A stretch of 64,000 bases of DNA from Sandaracinomonas limnophila (lineage in GTDB: Bacteria > Bacteroidota > Bacteroidia > Cytophagales > Spirosomataceae): positions 496,001-560,000 of the forward strand of contig NZ_SACY01000001.1 in NCBI RefSeq assembly GCF_004005965.1, given 5' to 3'. Below are positions 1 through 7,832 of the stretch, in pieces; within the stretch, counting starts at the first letter, position 1; the number at the start of each line of letters is the position of its first letter. The position numbers were made by a program, and so were the translations under genes. Under the pieces are notes generated by a model. That model did not search any database, had not been told where the DNA came from, and worked only from the letters and a program-made list of their open reading frames with translations.

Positions 1-66
1 CGATTAGCTGTTCAAAGAGATTTAAAAAATTTAGATTCTTTACCGAGTACCAAAGGAATACTTTAA
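1..66 (+). CDS. 3' end of an unidentified gene (truncated by window edge)
   Basis: An open frame runs from the first base to a TAA at 64-66 and encodes the last 21 residues of a protein ending in PSTKGIL. Only this tail is visible and it has no recognisable motif, so no function is given. It is followed after 35 bases by a small reading frame and then by a strong terminator, so the two could share a transcript, although a promoter-like box also lies between them. Confidence 0.45.
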   Translation, partial: RLAVQRDLKNLDSLPSTKGIL

Positions 67-75
67 AAAATTATT

Positions 76-83
76 TAACTTTG
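76..83 (+). promoter_or_regulatory. candidate Bacteroidota -7 box for the 32-residue ORF
   Basis: TAACTTTG matches the Bacteroidota -7 consensus TAnnTTTG. It lies 18 bases upstream of the ATG at 102, which would give a short leader. No clear TTTG -33 element is visible at the right spacing. Confidence 0.4.
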
Positions 84-101
84 TAAAAAATTAAAAAACA
101 C

Positions 102-200
102 ATGGGATATTCAGGAGCAGCATTTTTTATTGTACTATTTGCAATTTCAATTGTTATAGGATCAAAACTTCAGAAAATTTATAAAGAGAGAGGAAAGTAA
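102..200 (+). CDS. 32-residue single-span membrane miniprotein
   Basis: The frame runs from ATG 102 to TAA 198-200. It starts MGYSGAAFF, continues with a hydrophobic stretch (about residues 6-20) and ends in a basic tail KLQKIYKERGK, so a single membrane helix with a cytoplasmic basic C-terminus is expected. Support for a real gene: a -7 box just upstream, and a perfect intrinsic terminator whose loop contains the stop codon. I do not recognise the family; it is below the length most gene callers accept. It could be a small membrane regulator or accessory subunit, but nothing shows which. Confidence 0.5.
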   Translation: MGYSGAAFFIVLFAISIVIGSKLQKIYKERGK

Positions 201-214
201 TCCTCTCTTTTTTT
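184..214 (+). terminator. intrinsic terminator after the 32-residue ORF
   Basis: Stem GAGAGGA/TCCTCTC extended by A:T pairs, six-base loop at 195-200 holding the TAA stop, then a T run at 208-214. The T run also covers the end of radC on the other strand. Confidence 0.8.
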
Positions 215-917
215 ATAAAAATCCCTCATCTACAAAACTTAAATACTTATTATCACCTACTATTAAATGGTCAATAAGTTTTACATCTAAGTTTTTCCCA
301 GCTTCATTGATTTTTTCTGTTAATTGTTTATCCGCCTGACTTGGAATTAAATTTCCAGAGGGGTGATTATGCACCACGATTATTGAAGATGCTAGGTAAT
401 TTACAGCGGCCTTAAATAAGAGCTTTAAATCAACTAGAGTACCTGCCACCCCACCTTGACTTAACTTTTCTATTTTCAAAACTCGAGACGCCCGATTGAG
501 ATAAAGCACCCAAAATTCTTCATGATTTAATTCTTGAAAAATGGGTCGAAACAACTGAAAAGCATCAGCACTTGATTGAATTTTAGTCAATGTATTTTTT
601 GCCTCAAAAGATGCAATCCGCTTTCCTAATTCAAAACAAGCTGCTAATTGAATTGCTTTGGCAACGCCAATCCCCTTAAATTTTTGGAAATCTTCAATTT
701 GAAGTCGGGAAAGATAAGTTAAATCTCCTTGTACAAATTCTAATATTTCTGAGGATAAAACTAAAACAGATTTCGAAGGAATTCCTGAGCCTAAAAGAAT
801 GGCAATCAATTCAGAATTGTTTAAAAATTCTTTTCCAATATTTTTTAGTTTTTCTCTGGGGCGGTCCTCAACCCGAAAATCTTGAACCCGTTTATAAGTA
901 TATTGATTAGTGGTCAT
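213..917 (-). CDS. radC: RadC family JAB/MPN domain protein
   Basis: This 234-residue protein belongs to the RadC (UPF0758) family. The N-terminal part carries the helix-hairpin-helix-like region (FKGIGVAKAIQLAA, about residues 80-95). The C-terminal JAB1/MPN metal-binding motif is complete: VVHNHPSGN followed by the downstream D. The family was named for DNA repair, but direct evidence for that role is weak; a zinc-hydrolase or recombination-associated role is usually suggested. Length is normal and the start is ATG. It lies downstream of rpsT but is separated from it by that gene's terminator. It converges on the small ORF at 102-200, whose terminator abuts its stop codon. Confidence 0.93.
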   Translation of the reverse strand: MTTNQYTYKRVQDFRVEDRPREKLKNIGKEFLNNSELIAILLGSGIPSKSVLVLSSEILEFVQGDLTYLSRLQIEDFQKFKGIGVAKAIQLAACFELGKRIASFEAKNTLTKIQSSADAFQLFRPIFQELNHEEFWVLYLNRASRVLKIEKLSQGGVAGTLVDLKLLFKAAVNYLASSIIVVHNHPSGNLIPSQADKQLTEKINEAGKNLDVKLIDHLIVGDNKYLSFVDEGFL

Positions 918-944
918 TTTCTTTTCAAGATAGGCATAAAAAAC

Positions 945-971
945 AAAAAGCCCATCTTTCGACAGGCTTTT
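945..971 (-). terminator. intrinsic terminator of rpsT
   Basis: On the minus strand, stem AAAAGCC/GGCTTTT closes a loop of about a dozen bases and is followed by a T run (the A run at 945-949 of the plus strand). It lies 24 bases after the rpsT stop, between rpsT and radC. Confidence 0.75.
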
Positions 972-994
972 ATCAGTATCTTGGTAATCTACAA

Positions 995-1252
995 TTAAGC
1001 AGCTAATTTATTAACTAATTTCGCTAATTTAGATTTTTGGTTGGCAGCTTTATTCTTGTGGATAATGTTCTTCTTTGCTAATTTATCTAAAGCAGAAGAA
1101 ACTTGCTTGAATAAATCTACGATAACCAATTTATCAGTCGTAGCTCTTAATTTCTTGATTAATGTACGAGTTGATTTGTGCTGATAACGGTTGCGTAAAC
1201 GCTTTGCTTCATTTGCTCTAATTCTCTTAATTGCTGATTTATGATTTGCCAT
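995..1252 (-). CDS. rpsT: 30S ribosomal protein S20
   Basis: The 85-residue, very Lys/Arg-rich protein begins MANHKSAIKRIRANEAKR, the hallmark N-terminus of S20, and ends in the usual Ala/Lys-rich helix (KNIIHKNKAANQKSKLAKL). S20 is a primary binder of 16S rRNA in the small subunit. Length is typical. The gene is monocistronic, with its own -7 box at 1290-1297 and a terminator directly downstream. Confidence 0.97.
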   Translation of the reverse strand: MANHKSAIKRIRANEAKRLRNRYQHKSTRTLIKKLRATTDKLVIVDLFKQVSSALDKLAKKNIIHKNKAANQKSKLAKLVNKLAA

Positions 1253-1289
1253 TGCTAAAAAATAATTTCTCTTTTCTAAAATTGAAATG

Positions 1290-1321
1290 CAAAATTAAGT
1301 AATTTTTAAATAAATATCAAT
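1290..1321 (-). promoter_or_regulatory. rpsT promoter
   Basis: On the minus strand TAATTTTG (1290-1297) matches TAnnTTTG exactly. ATTG at 1318-1321 lies 20 bases upstream as a 3/4 match to the -33 TTTG. The predicted start of transcription leaves a leader of about 30 bases before the rpsT ATG. Confidence 0.6.
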
Positions 1322-1342
1322 ACTAACCACAAAAAAATACAA

Positions 1343-2209
1343 ATGAAATCTACAATTCTATTTCTCTTGGCTTTACTTTTAATTCCAATGATCCTATTTT
1401 CAGCACCTTGGGGATTTTTTGCTCATAAAAAAATCAATCAGTTGGCCATTTATTCTGTCCCCACGCCCTTCAACATATTTCTAAAAAAACATTCTCTCCT
1501 ACTGCAAGAATATGCAGTTTTACCTGATGAGCGCCGCTACATAATGGAAGAAGAAGCCCAAAGACATTACATTGATTTAGACCATTATGATTTAACAAAA
1601 ATTAAATTTTTGAATCTTAAAGAGGCAGAAAGTAAATATAATAAGGATAGCTTATCTGCACATGGAATTGTAGTTTGGCATATACCCATTGCTTATGAAA
1701 AATTAAAATTTGCATTAGCCGAAAAAAACATAGAAAAAATTATTAAATACGCCGCAGAATTGGGACATTATGTGGCAGATGCGCACGTTCCGCTTCATAC
1801 CACCTCTAATTATGATGGACAAAAAACTGGACAAACAGGTATCCATAGCTTCTGGGAATCAAGAATTCCAGAAATTTTAAATCAAGATTTGGAAGAATGG
1901 TTAGGCCAAGCAAAATATATTTCAAACGTACAGCAAGAAGCCTGGGAGTATGTTTTAGGATCAAACGTCCTTGTGAATAAACTACTTGAATCCGAAAAAA
2001 AACTTTCTAATAATACAGCAGCTAGTAAAAAATATACATTTGAACAAAAAGGCAAAACCTTGATAAAAACCTATTCAAAAGAATATTCTCTCGCCTACCA
2101 CAAATTATTAAATAGAAGCATTGAAAATAGATTTTCAGCAGCCGTTCTAGCTGTTTCTAGCCTTTGGTATTCTGCTTGGTTAGAAGCGGGACAACCAAAT
2201 TTGAATTAA
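1343..2209 (+). CDS. secreted S1/P1-type zinc nuclease (phospholipase C/P1 nuclease fold)
   Basis: A 288-residue protein with a signal peptide of about 20 residues ending near FSAPWGFFAHK. The Trp-Gly-(x)n-His start of the mature chain is the N-terminal zinc ligand region of S1/P1 nucleases. Further family motifs are DERRYIMEEEAQRHYID (about 62-78), HGIVVWHIP (about 107-115), and the metal-binding H-Y-V-A-D-x-H-V-P-L-H-T followed by GIHSFWESR. The enzyme should hydrolyse single-stranded nucleic acids or 3'-nucleotides outside the cytoplasmic membrane. It lies 18 bases before rlmI, so the two may be co-transcribed, though the functions are unrelated. Zinc ligands appear intact. Confidence 0.85.
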   Translation: MKSTILFLLALLLIPMILFSAPWGFFAHKKINQLAIYSVPTPFNIFLKKHSLLLQEYAVLPDERRYIMEEEAQRHYIDLDHYDLTKIKFLNLKEAESKYNKDSLSAHGIVVWHIPIAYEKLKFALAEKNIEKIIKYAAELGHYVADAHVPLHTTSNYDGQKTGQTGIHSFWESRIPEILNQDLEEWLGQAKYISNVQQEAWEYVLGSNVLVNKLLESEKKLSNNTAASKKYTFEQKGKTLIKTYSKEYSLAYHKLLNRSIENRFSAAVLAVSSLWYSAWLEAGQPNLN

Positions 2210-2227
2210 TTTTTGCAATTTTGTAAA

Positions 2228-3412
2228 ATGAAAATAGAAAAGTTTATCAAATTAAAACCCGGCAAAGAAGGACCTCTTAAAAGGTTTCATCCTTGGGTAT
2301 TTTCGGGTGCTATCCAACAACAAAGCAAAGATTTAGTAGATGGAGATTGGGTAGAGGTGTTGGATTTCAAAAACAATTTTTTAGGAATTGGACATTTTCA
2401 TTTTGGAAGTATTTCAGTAAAAGTAATTTCCTTTACCCCTATTGAATCTTTTGAAAATCTATGGACAGAGAAAATTCAAAATGCTAAAAATTTAAGAGAA
2501 TCACTCCCCATTGGCGATACGAATGCCTATAGATTAATTCATGGAGAAGGAGATGCATGTCCAGGTTTAATTATAGATTTCTATAATGGGGTTTTTGTTA
2601 TTCAAGCACATAGCATAGGAATTCATAAAAACATTGAACTAATTAAGGAGGCTATTTTAAAGGTATTTGGCAAAAAAAATGTTATTGCAATCTTTGACAA
2701 AAGCAAGGAAACTTTGCCAACTGAATATGCCTCTGGCATTAGTAATAATTATTTGGTGGGAAGTGCAGATGTTCCTTTTAGCGTAAAAGAAAATGGAATT
2801 AAGTTTGCTATAAACTGGGTAACTGGTCAAAAAACTGGATTTTTCTTAGACCAAAGGGATAACAGAGAACTTTTAGCACGATTTGCAAAAGGGAAAGATG
2901 TGTTAAATACCTTTTGCTATTCTGGAGGATTTAGCCTTTATGCCTTACAAGCTGGTGCAAATAAAGTAATTTCTTTAGATGCATCGGCAAAGGCTATTGA
3001 TTTAGTAAAGGAAAACATTCAACTGAATCATTTTGAGAAATTCAATCACGAAGCCATTGTGGGCGAAACACTACCTTTTTTACGTCAAAATAAAGAATTG
3101 TTCGACATCATTGTTTTAGACCCTCCTGCTTTTGCCAAATCATTAAATACCAAACACAAGGCATTACAAGGATACCAACGAATAAATGAATTAGCTATGC
3201 AACAAATTAAACCCAACGGTTTATTGTTCACCTTTTCATGCTCCCAAGTAATTACTCGAGATTTATTTTATAATATGTTGGTGGCATCTGCTATTCAATG
3301 TGGAAGAGAAATTCAAGTCATACACCAAATGAATCAAGGGGCTGATCATCCAGTAAATATTTACCATCCAGAAAGTCATTATTTAAAAGGATTTGTATTA
3401 CGAATAAAATAA
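2228..3412 (+). CDS. rlmI: 23S rRNA (cytosine-C5) methyltransferase RlmI family
   Basis: I start the gene at ATG 2228 (394 residues): MKIEKFIKLKPGKEGPLKRFHPWVFSGAI is the normal beginning. The frame extends five codons further upstream only to a TTG. The protein has an N-terminal PUA RNA-binding domain (about 1-75), a middle domain, and a C-terminal Rossmann methyltransferase with the SAM motif CYSGGFSLYALQAGA and the catalytic-loop motif VLDPPAFAKS plus a downstream FSCSQ cysteine. E. coli RlmI methylates 23S C1962 to m5C; the same role is inferred here. A perfect 12-bp terminator follows the stop codon. Confidence 0.9.
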   Translation: MKIEKFIKLKPGKEGPLKRFHPWVFSGAIQQQSKDLVDGDWVEVLDFKNNFLGIGHFHFGSISVKVISFTPIESFENLWTEKIQNAKNLRESLPIGDTNAYRLIHGEGDACPGLIIDFYNGVFVIQAHSIGIHKNIELIKEAILKVFGKKNVIAIFDKSKETLPTEYASGISNNYLVGSADVPFSVKENGIKFAINWVTGQKTGFFLDQRDNRELLARFAKGKDVLNTFCYSGGFSLYALQAGANKVISLDASAKAIDLVKENIQLNHFEKFNHEAIVGETLPFLRQNKELFDIIVLDPPAFAKSLNTKHKALQGYQRINELAMQQIKPNGLLFTFSCSQVITRDLFYNMLVASAIQCGREIQVIHQMNQGADHPVNIYHPESHYLKGFVLRIK

Positions 3413-3439
3413 AAAAAGGAGGCCATTGCCTCCTTTTTT
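3412..3439. terminator. bidirectional intrinsic terminator between rlmI and lepB
   Basis: Perfect 12-bp stem (AAAAAAGGAGGC/GCCTCCTTTTTT) with a CATT loop between two convergent genes. An A run on one side and a T run on the other let it serve both strands. Confidence 0.9.
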
Positions 3440-3457
3440 GTTAAAAACTTAAGGGAT

Positions 3458-4606
3458 TTAATCAATAAATCTAAATAATCTACTCCATCTGATTTTTCCA
3501 GAGAATAATCCTTTATTCGGATCTAAGGACATCCAAATAAATACAGGTTTACCAACTACGTGGTCATAAGGAACAAATCCCCAAAAACGTGAATCTGCCG
3601 AATTGTGTCGATTGTCACCCATCATGAAATAATAATCTTGTTTAAAGGTGTAATCTGTTAAAATAACACCATCTTTTTTGATTTTACTACCCTCAATTGT
3701 AATTCCTTCATTAGATTCATACTTTTGAATTGCTTCTCCATAAGTAGAAACATTTTGAGGAGTTAAAACAATTTTCATTCCCTTAGCTGGAACTTTTAAT
3801 GGACCATAAAAATCACGATTCCATTTAAAATTAGTAGTATCATGCGGAAAGAAATCTGGAGCTGTCAAACCTTTTGGGTCTTTAAATGAATTATAGTCAA
3901 CTGTAGCACCTTTTAATCGAGCTACAATTTCATTTACAACAGTTTTACTTGCATTCACCTTATAGCCTACTAATGAATTAGTTGAATCAGCCAAAGGAGC
4001 CCAATCGGCAGCTTCTAAATTATTGTACACATCTGGGGCGTTTCTAACTCCATATTCATCAAAAAAGGCATCATCAAGAACCTCTTTGGTTTTAATAAAA
4101 ACAGGATGTTGCATTCTCTCAGGATTAGCCATTGCTTTTCCGTTGACAAAAACTTGTTGATCACGCACTTCTAAAACATCTCCGGGAGTACCAATACATC
4201 TTTTTACATAAAACGTACGTAAATCCACTGGTGCATCACCATCTACTTCGTAATTAGGCACATTGAAAACTACAGGATCTCCTGATTTTATGGAAGAAAA
4301 ACCTGGTAAACGATAAATTGGCAAATTCAACCATCTCAAATAACTTGGAATATCAGTAAACCATATTTTTTGGTGAGTTAATGGCAATTGCAAAGGTGTT
4401 TTAGGTGTTCTGACTCCGTAATGCAATTTACTCACAAACAAAAAATCACCAACCATCAATGAGCTTTCCATGGATGGTGTTGGAATTGTATAAGCCTCAA
4501 ATAAAAAGAAACGAATCAAAGTTGCTGCCACTACAGCAAATGTTACAGAATCTAACCATTCTCTAAATGGCGATTTTTGTTTTTTAGGTTTGGTATTTGT
4601 ATTCAT
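3458..4606 (-). CDS. lepB: signal peptidase I
   Basis: A 382-residue type I signal peptidase anchored by one N-terminal membrane helix (about 19-38). The catalytic serine lies in IPTPSMESS (Ser45) and the general-base lysine in YVKRCIG (Lys135); the C-terminal box is GDNRHNSADSRFWGFVP. Between the Lys box and the C-terminal box there is a long insertion of about 130 residues, as usual for Bacteroidota LepB, explaining the length above the E. coli type. It removes signal peptides at the outer face of the inner membrane. It is the last gene of parA-parB-DUF5683-dapB-lepB. Its ATG lies inside a heptamer repeat. Confidence 0.95.
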   Translation of the reverse strand: MNTNTKPKKQKSPFREWLDSVTFAVVAATLIRFFLFEAYTIPTPSMESSLMVGDFLFVSKLHYGVRTPKTPLQLPLTHQKIWFTDIPSYLRWLNLPIYRLPGFSSIKSGDPVVFNVPNYEVDGDAPVDLRTFYVKRCIGTPGDVLEVRDQQVFVNGKAMANPERMQHPVFIKTKEVLDDAFFDEYGVRNAPDVYNNLEAADWAPLADSTNSLVGYKVNASKTVVNEIVARLKGATVDYNSFKDPKGLTAPDFFPHDTTNFKWNRDFYGPLKVPAKGMKIVLTPQNVSTYGEAIQKYESNEGITIEGSKIKKDGVILTDYTFKQDYYFMMGDNRHNSADSRFWGFVPYDHVVGKPVFIWMSLDPNKGLFSGKIRWSRLFRFID

Positions 4607-4629
4607 AATTTATAATTCATAACTCATAA
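4602..4629. repeat. heptamer array (TTCATAA/CTCATAA, 4 units) at the dapB-lepB junction
   Basis: Plus-strand units are TTCATAA, TTTATAA, TTCATAA, CTCATAA. On the minus strand the array supplies both the TGA stop of dapB (4624-4626) and the ATG of lepB (4604-4606), so the whole 17-base gap is repeat. Confidence 0.8.
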
Positions 4630-5340
4630 TTCCAAAAGGTTTTCCATTCCAAGAATACCTTTTTTATCTTTTACCCATTCTGCTGCGATTACTGCACCTA
4701 AAGCAAAACCTTTTCGAGAAAAGGCTTCATGTGTGATTTCTATCTGGTCGACTTTTGATATATATTTTACTGTATGCGTTCCAGGTATAATCGATTCTCT
4801 TTGGCTCCAAATTGCAACTTCATTTTCCTCAGGAATTTCATTATTTACCCATTTTGTTTTAGTTGGATAAGCATCAATAATACCTTCAGCTACTGTAATA
4901 GCAGTTCCACTTGGACTATCCTTTTTTTCTAAGTGATGAATCTCGTTGGTGTAAATATCATATTCCGAATGATTTTTCATTAAACCAGCTAAAAACTTAT
5001 TCAATTTAAAGAATAAATTAACGCCAATGGAATAATTAGAAGCATAAAAGAAAGTAGAGTTGTTAACTTTTGTTAAATCCTCTATTTCTGCTCTTTTTTC
5101 TAACCAACCCGTAGTTCCACAAACCACTGGAATATTTTTTTCAATACATTTAACTAAATTTCCGAAAGCTGAAATAGGATTTGAAAACTCAATGGCTACA
5201 TCAACGTCCTGAATAGACAATTGATCTAAATCATCCTGATTATCAACATCGATTTTAGCAACGATTGAGTGACCTCTTTCTACGGCGATTTTCTCAATCT
5301 CCTTACCCATTTTCCCGTATCCAATTAATACTATTCTCAT
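4624..5340 (-). CDS. dapB: 4-hydroxy-tetrahydrodipicolinate reductase
   Basis: A 238-residue DapB, the NAD(P)H-dependent reductase of the diaminopimelate/lysine pathway. Visible are the N-terminal dinucleotide motif GYGKMGKEI (residues 7-15), the VCGTTGW segment, and the catalytic/substrate box EIHHLEKKDSPSGTA. The length is the short form typical of Bacteroidota. It is translated 5 bases after DUF5683 and directly before lepB in the par operon. The stop codon is provided by the first unit of a heptamer repeat. Confidence 0.94.
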   Translation of the reverse strand: MRIVLIGYGKMGKEIEKIAVERGHSIVAKIDVDNQDDLDQLSIQDVDVAIEFSNPISAFGNLVKCIEKNIPVVCGTTGWLEKRAEIEDLTKVNNSTFFYASNYSIGVNLFFKLNKFLAGLMKNHSEYDIYTNEIHHLEKKDSPSGTAITVAEGIIDAYPTKTKWVNNEIPEENEVAIWSQRESIIPGTHTVKYISKVDQIEITHEAFSRKGFALGAVIAAEWVKDKKGILGMENLLEL

Positions 5341-5345
5341 GCTAT

Positions 5346-5969
5346 TTATTTTAACTGAAATGTCAGGTTAATTCCTGCCATCAAATTATTTTGATATGGA
5401 TTAAAATCAAATTTAGGTTTTAATTTCAAGCTAATATCGTCTGAAATGTCAAATGTACGCAAATGTGCGCTAACATTTGCATCTACAACGTTAAATGCCC
5501 AGGCAACAAACATTCCAATGTAGGTATAGTCGCGATTTCGATGAAATCCATCTACAATCCTTTTAAGTTGATTGGCATCCAAATCCCTTGCTACTCCATC
5601 TTCATAAGTTACAGATACGGTAGAGGGCGGTGAATAACTTGTATCTTCTGGATGTGGAGAAACTATCCAGTAATAATCTTTATATTTTTGATATCTATCA
5701 TTATTATATTTTGCAATTAAACCCAAGGTTATAAATGCACCCGCTACCAAAGGTAATTTCCAATATTGACGATTATAGGCTTGCCCCAGCCCTGGTAATA
5801 TTAAGGAACGAATTGTAGCAACACGTGGAATAATTTTATGTTTTGGTATTTTGGATAACGAAATAGTATCCATTTTACTTTTTTGAAGCGTGTCAATAGT
5901 AATATCTTTTGAAAGCAAAGATTGAGAAAGGAATAAAAACAAAAAAAAGAAACTTGAACGAGAAATCAT
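5346..5969 (-). CDS. DUF5683 family membrane-associated protein
   Basis: A 207-residue protein with an N-terminal signal sequence (about residues 1-20, rich in Phe/Leu) and the family's conserved core RSLILPGLGQAYNRQYWK followed by a hydrophobic helix (about 70-90). A second hydrophobic segment lies at about 150-165 (YIGMFVAWAFNVVDANVSAHL). It matches the Bacteroidota DUF5683 family, almost always found between parB and dapB, as here. Function is unknown. The GLGQAYNRQYWK region resembles small membrane proteins of the TM2 type. It directly abuts parB with no intergenic base. Confidence 0.8.
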   Translation of the reverse strand: MISRSSFFFLFLFLSQSLLSKDITIDTLQKSKMDTISLSKIPKHKIIPRVATIRSLILPGLGQAYNRQYWKLPLVAGAFITLGLIAKYNNDRYQKYKDYYWIVSPHPEDTSYSPPSTVSVTYEDGVARDLDANQLKRIVDGFHRNRDYTYIGMFVAWAFNVVDANVSAHLRTFDISDDISLKLKPKFDFNPYQNNLMAGINLTFQLK

Positions 5970-6884
5970 CTATTTTTGAATACTTTTCAACAATTCGTTT
6001 AACTCATCTTGCGAATTGAAAGGAATTTTAATTTCACCTTTTCCCTGTTCATTAATTTTGAAACTAACTTTCGCATGAAAGAATTGTGCAAAAGCAGCTT
6101 GATATTTTTTTACATCGTTTGCATTAAAATCTCCTCCTTTAGGTAAAATACTAGGTGAATTAGGCTCACGAATTGCTTGTTCTAATTTCCTAACCGACCA
6201 CTCTTCTGCAATACAACGTTCAAAAAGATTCATCTGAAGTTCAGAATCATCTAAAGAAACCAAACATCTTGCATGCCCCATAGATAATTTTCCGTCACGA
6301 ATTGAAATTTGAATTTCAATTGGCAATTTTAATAATCGAAGATAATTAGTAACCGTTGATCTATTTTTACCTACACGTTGACCAAGTTCCTCCTGCTTCA
6401 AGCTACACTCATCCATCAATAATTTGTAGGATTGTGCTATTTCCATGGCATTTAAATTCTCCCGTTGAATATTTTCAATGAGAGCCATTTCAATCATTTG
6501 TTGTTCGTCTGCTGTACGAACATAAGCAGGTATTTTATCTAAACCAGCAATTTTTGAGGCTTGTAAACGTCTTTCACCTGAAATTAATTGAAATTTCTTA
6601 GGTGCAATTTTACGTACTGTAATAGGCTGGATAATACCTTGAACTCTAATGGACTCTGCTAATTCTTGTAGCGCTTCTTGTTCAAAATGCTCCCTTGGTT
6701 GATATGGATTAGTTTCTATAAAATTCAATGGAATTTCTTCCATCATACCAATTGATTCAATCCCATTTCCTAATTCATTGTTCAAATTAGAACCCAAAAC
6801 ACTGCTAGAATCTTCCAACAATGCACTTAATCCTCTACCTAATCCAATTCTTTTCTTTGAATTTGCCTCTTGTTTTGCGCTCAT
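5970..6884 (-). CDS. parB: chromosome partitioning protein ParB
   Basis: A 304-residue ParB/Spo0J CTPase clamp. It begins with the ParA-stimulating Arg-rich region (KKRIGLGRGLSALL), followed by the ParB/Srx CTP-binding domain with NPYQPRE and GERRLQA. Next come ENIQRENLNAMEIA and a helix-turn-helix DNA-binding domain (QEELGQRVGKNRSTVTNYLRLL), then the C-terminal dimerisation domain. It would load at parS sites and slide on DNA to organise the origin. parA starts 3 bases upstream. I found no clear parS (TGTTTCACGTGAAACA-like) site in the window. Confidence 0.95.
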   Translation of the reverse strand: MSAKQEANSKKRIGLGRGLSALLEDSSSVLGSNLNNELGNGIESIGMMEEIPLNFIETNPYQPREHFEQEALQELAESIRVQGIIQPITVRKIAPKKFQLISGERRLQASKIAGLDKIPAYVRTADEQQMIEMALIENIQRENLNAMEIAQSYKLLMDECSLKQEELGQRVGKNRSTVTNYLRLLKLPIEIQISIRDGKLSMGHARCLVSLDDSELQMNLFERCIAEEWSVRKLEQAIREPNSPSILPKGGDFNANDVKKYQAAFAQFFHAKVSFKINEQGKGEIKIPFNSQDELNELLKSIQK

Positions 6885-6887
6885 ATA

Positions 6888-7667
6888 CTATACGGTTTCT
6901 AACAACCCGTTTTTTCTAACTATTTCTTTTGCCAAATTCAAATAACTAATGGAACCTTTACTTTCTGCATCATGTAAAATAGCAGGAATTCCAAAACTTG
7001 GGGACTCCGACAAACGAATATTTCTTGGAATTATTGTATCAAATACCATGTTTTTGAAATGTGAATTCACCTCATTAACCACCTGATTGGAAAGTCGAAG
7101 TCGTAAATCATACATGGTCAACAATATCCCTTCAATTACTAATTTAGTATTTAATCTAGATTGAATAATTTTAATCGTGTTTAACAATTTACCTAGGCCT
7201 TCTAAAGCATAATACTCACATTGTACAGGAATAATTACAGAATCTGCTGCAGTTAAACTATTTATAGTAATTAAACCGAGTGAAGGACTACAATCCATAA
7301 TGATAAAATCATATTGATTGCGAATAGGCTCCAACACTTCCCTCATTTTACCTTCACGATTAGCCAAATTAATCATTTCTATTTCCGCACCAACCAAATC
7401 AATATGAGAAGGAATAATTTCTAAATTAGGCAATTCGGTTGCGATAATACTTTCAGAAATACCTGCAAGTCCCACCATGCACTCATAAATACTATTTTTA
7501 ACTTCTTTGGGATTCAAACCTAAACCAGAAGTGGAATTAGCTTGTGGATCAGCATCAATTATGAGTGTTTTATAATCCAAAGCTGCTAAACTTGCCGACA
7601 AATTTATGGCTGTGGTGGTTTTACCAACGCCTCCTTTTTGGTTAGCAATTGCAATGATCTTACCCAT
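6888..7667 (-). CDS. parA: chromosome partitioning ATPase ParA (Soj)
   Basis: A 259-residue deviant-Walker ParA ATPase: IANQKGGVGKTTTAINLSA carries the signature lysine plus P-loop, IIDADPQANSTSGLG follows, and the Walker B equivalent is FIIMDCSPSLG. It binds non-specific DNA as an ATP dimer and is driven by ParB to segregate the chromosome. It heads the five-gene operon ending in lepB. An 18-bp palindrome 44 bases upstream of the start (7711-7728) could be an operator. The chromosomal-type length and lack of an N-terminal HTH separate it from plasmid ParA. Confidence 0.95.
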   Translation of the reverse strand: MGKIIAIANQKGGVGKTTTAINLSASLAALDYKTLIIDADPQANSTSGLGLNPKEVKNSIYECMVGLAGISESIIATELPNLEIIPSHIDLVGAEIEMINLANREGKMREVLEPIRNQYDFIIMDCSPSLGLITINSLTAADSVIIPVQCEYYALEGLGKLLNTIKIIQSRLNTKLVIEGILLTMYDLRLRLSNQVVNEVNSHFKNMVFDTIIPRNIRLSESPSFGIPAILHDAESKGSISYLNLAKEIVRKNGLLETV

Positions 7668-7710
7668 ATTACTGATTTATGATTTGGCTCAAACGAGGAA
7701 ACAATATTAC

Positions 7711-7728
7711 AAAATTCCTCGGAATTTT
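7711..7728. promoter_or_regulatory. 18-bp palindrome upstream of parA
   Basis: AAAATTCC-TC-GGAATTTT is a perfect 8+8 inverted repeat in the divergent parA/transporter region. It could be an operator for parA autoregulation; it does not resemble the parS consensus. Confidence 0.35.
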
Positions 7729-7832
7729 TTGGAGGCTATTACCGAATTTTAACATATTTATTTTCTTTATCTACTTCTATCAAATAGAAACATATTGATA
7801 TTAAATTGTAAATTGCCGGAAAATTTGATTTA

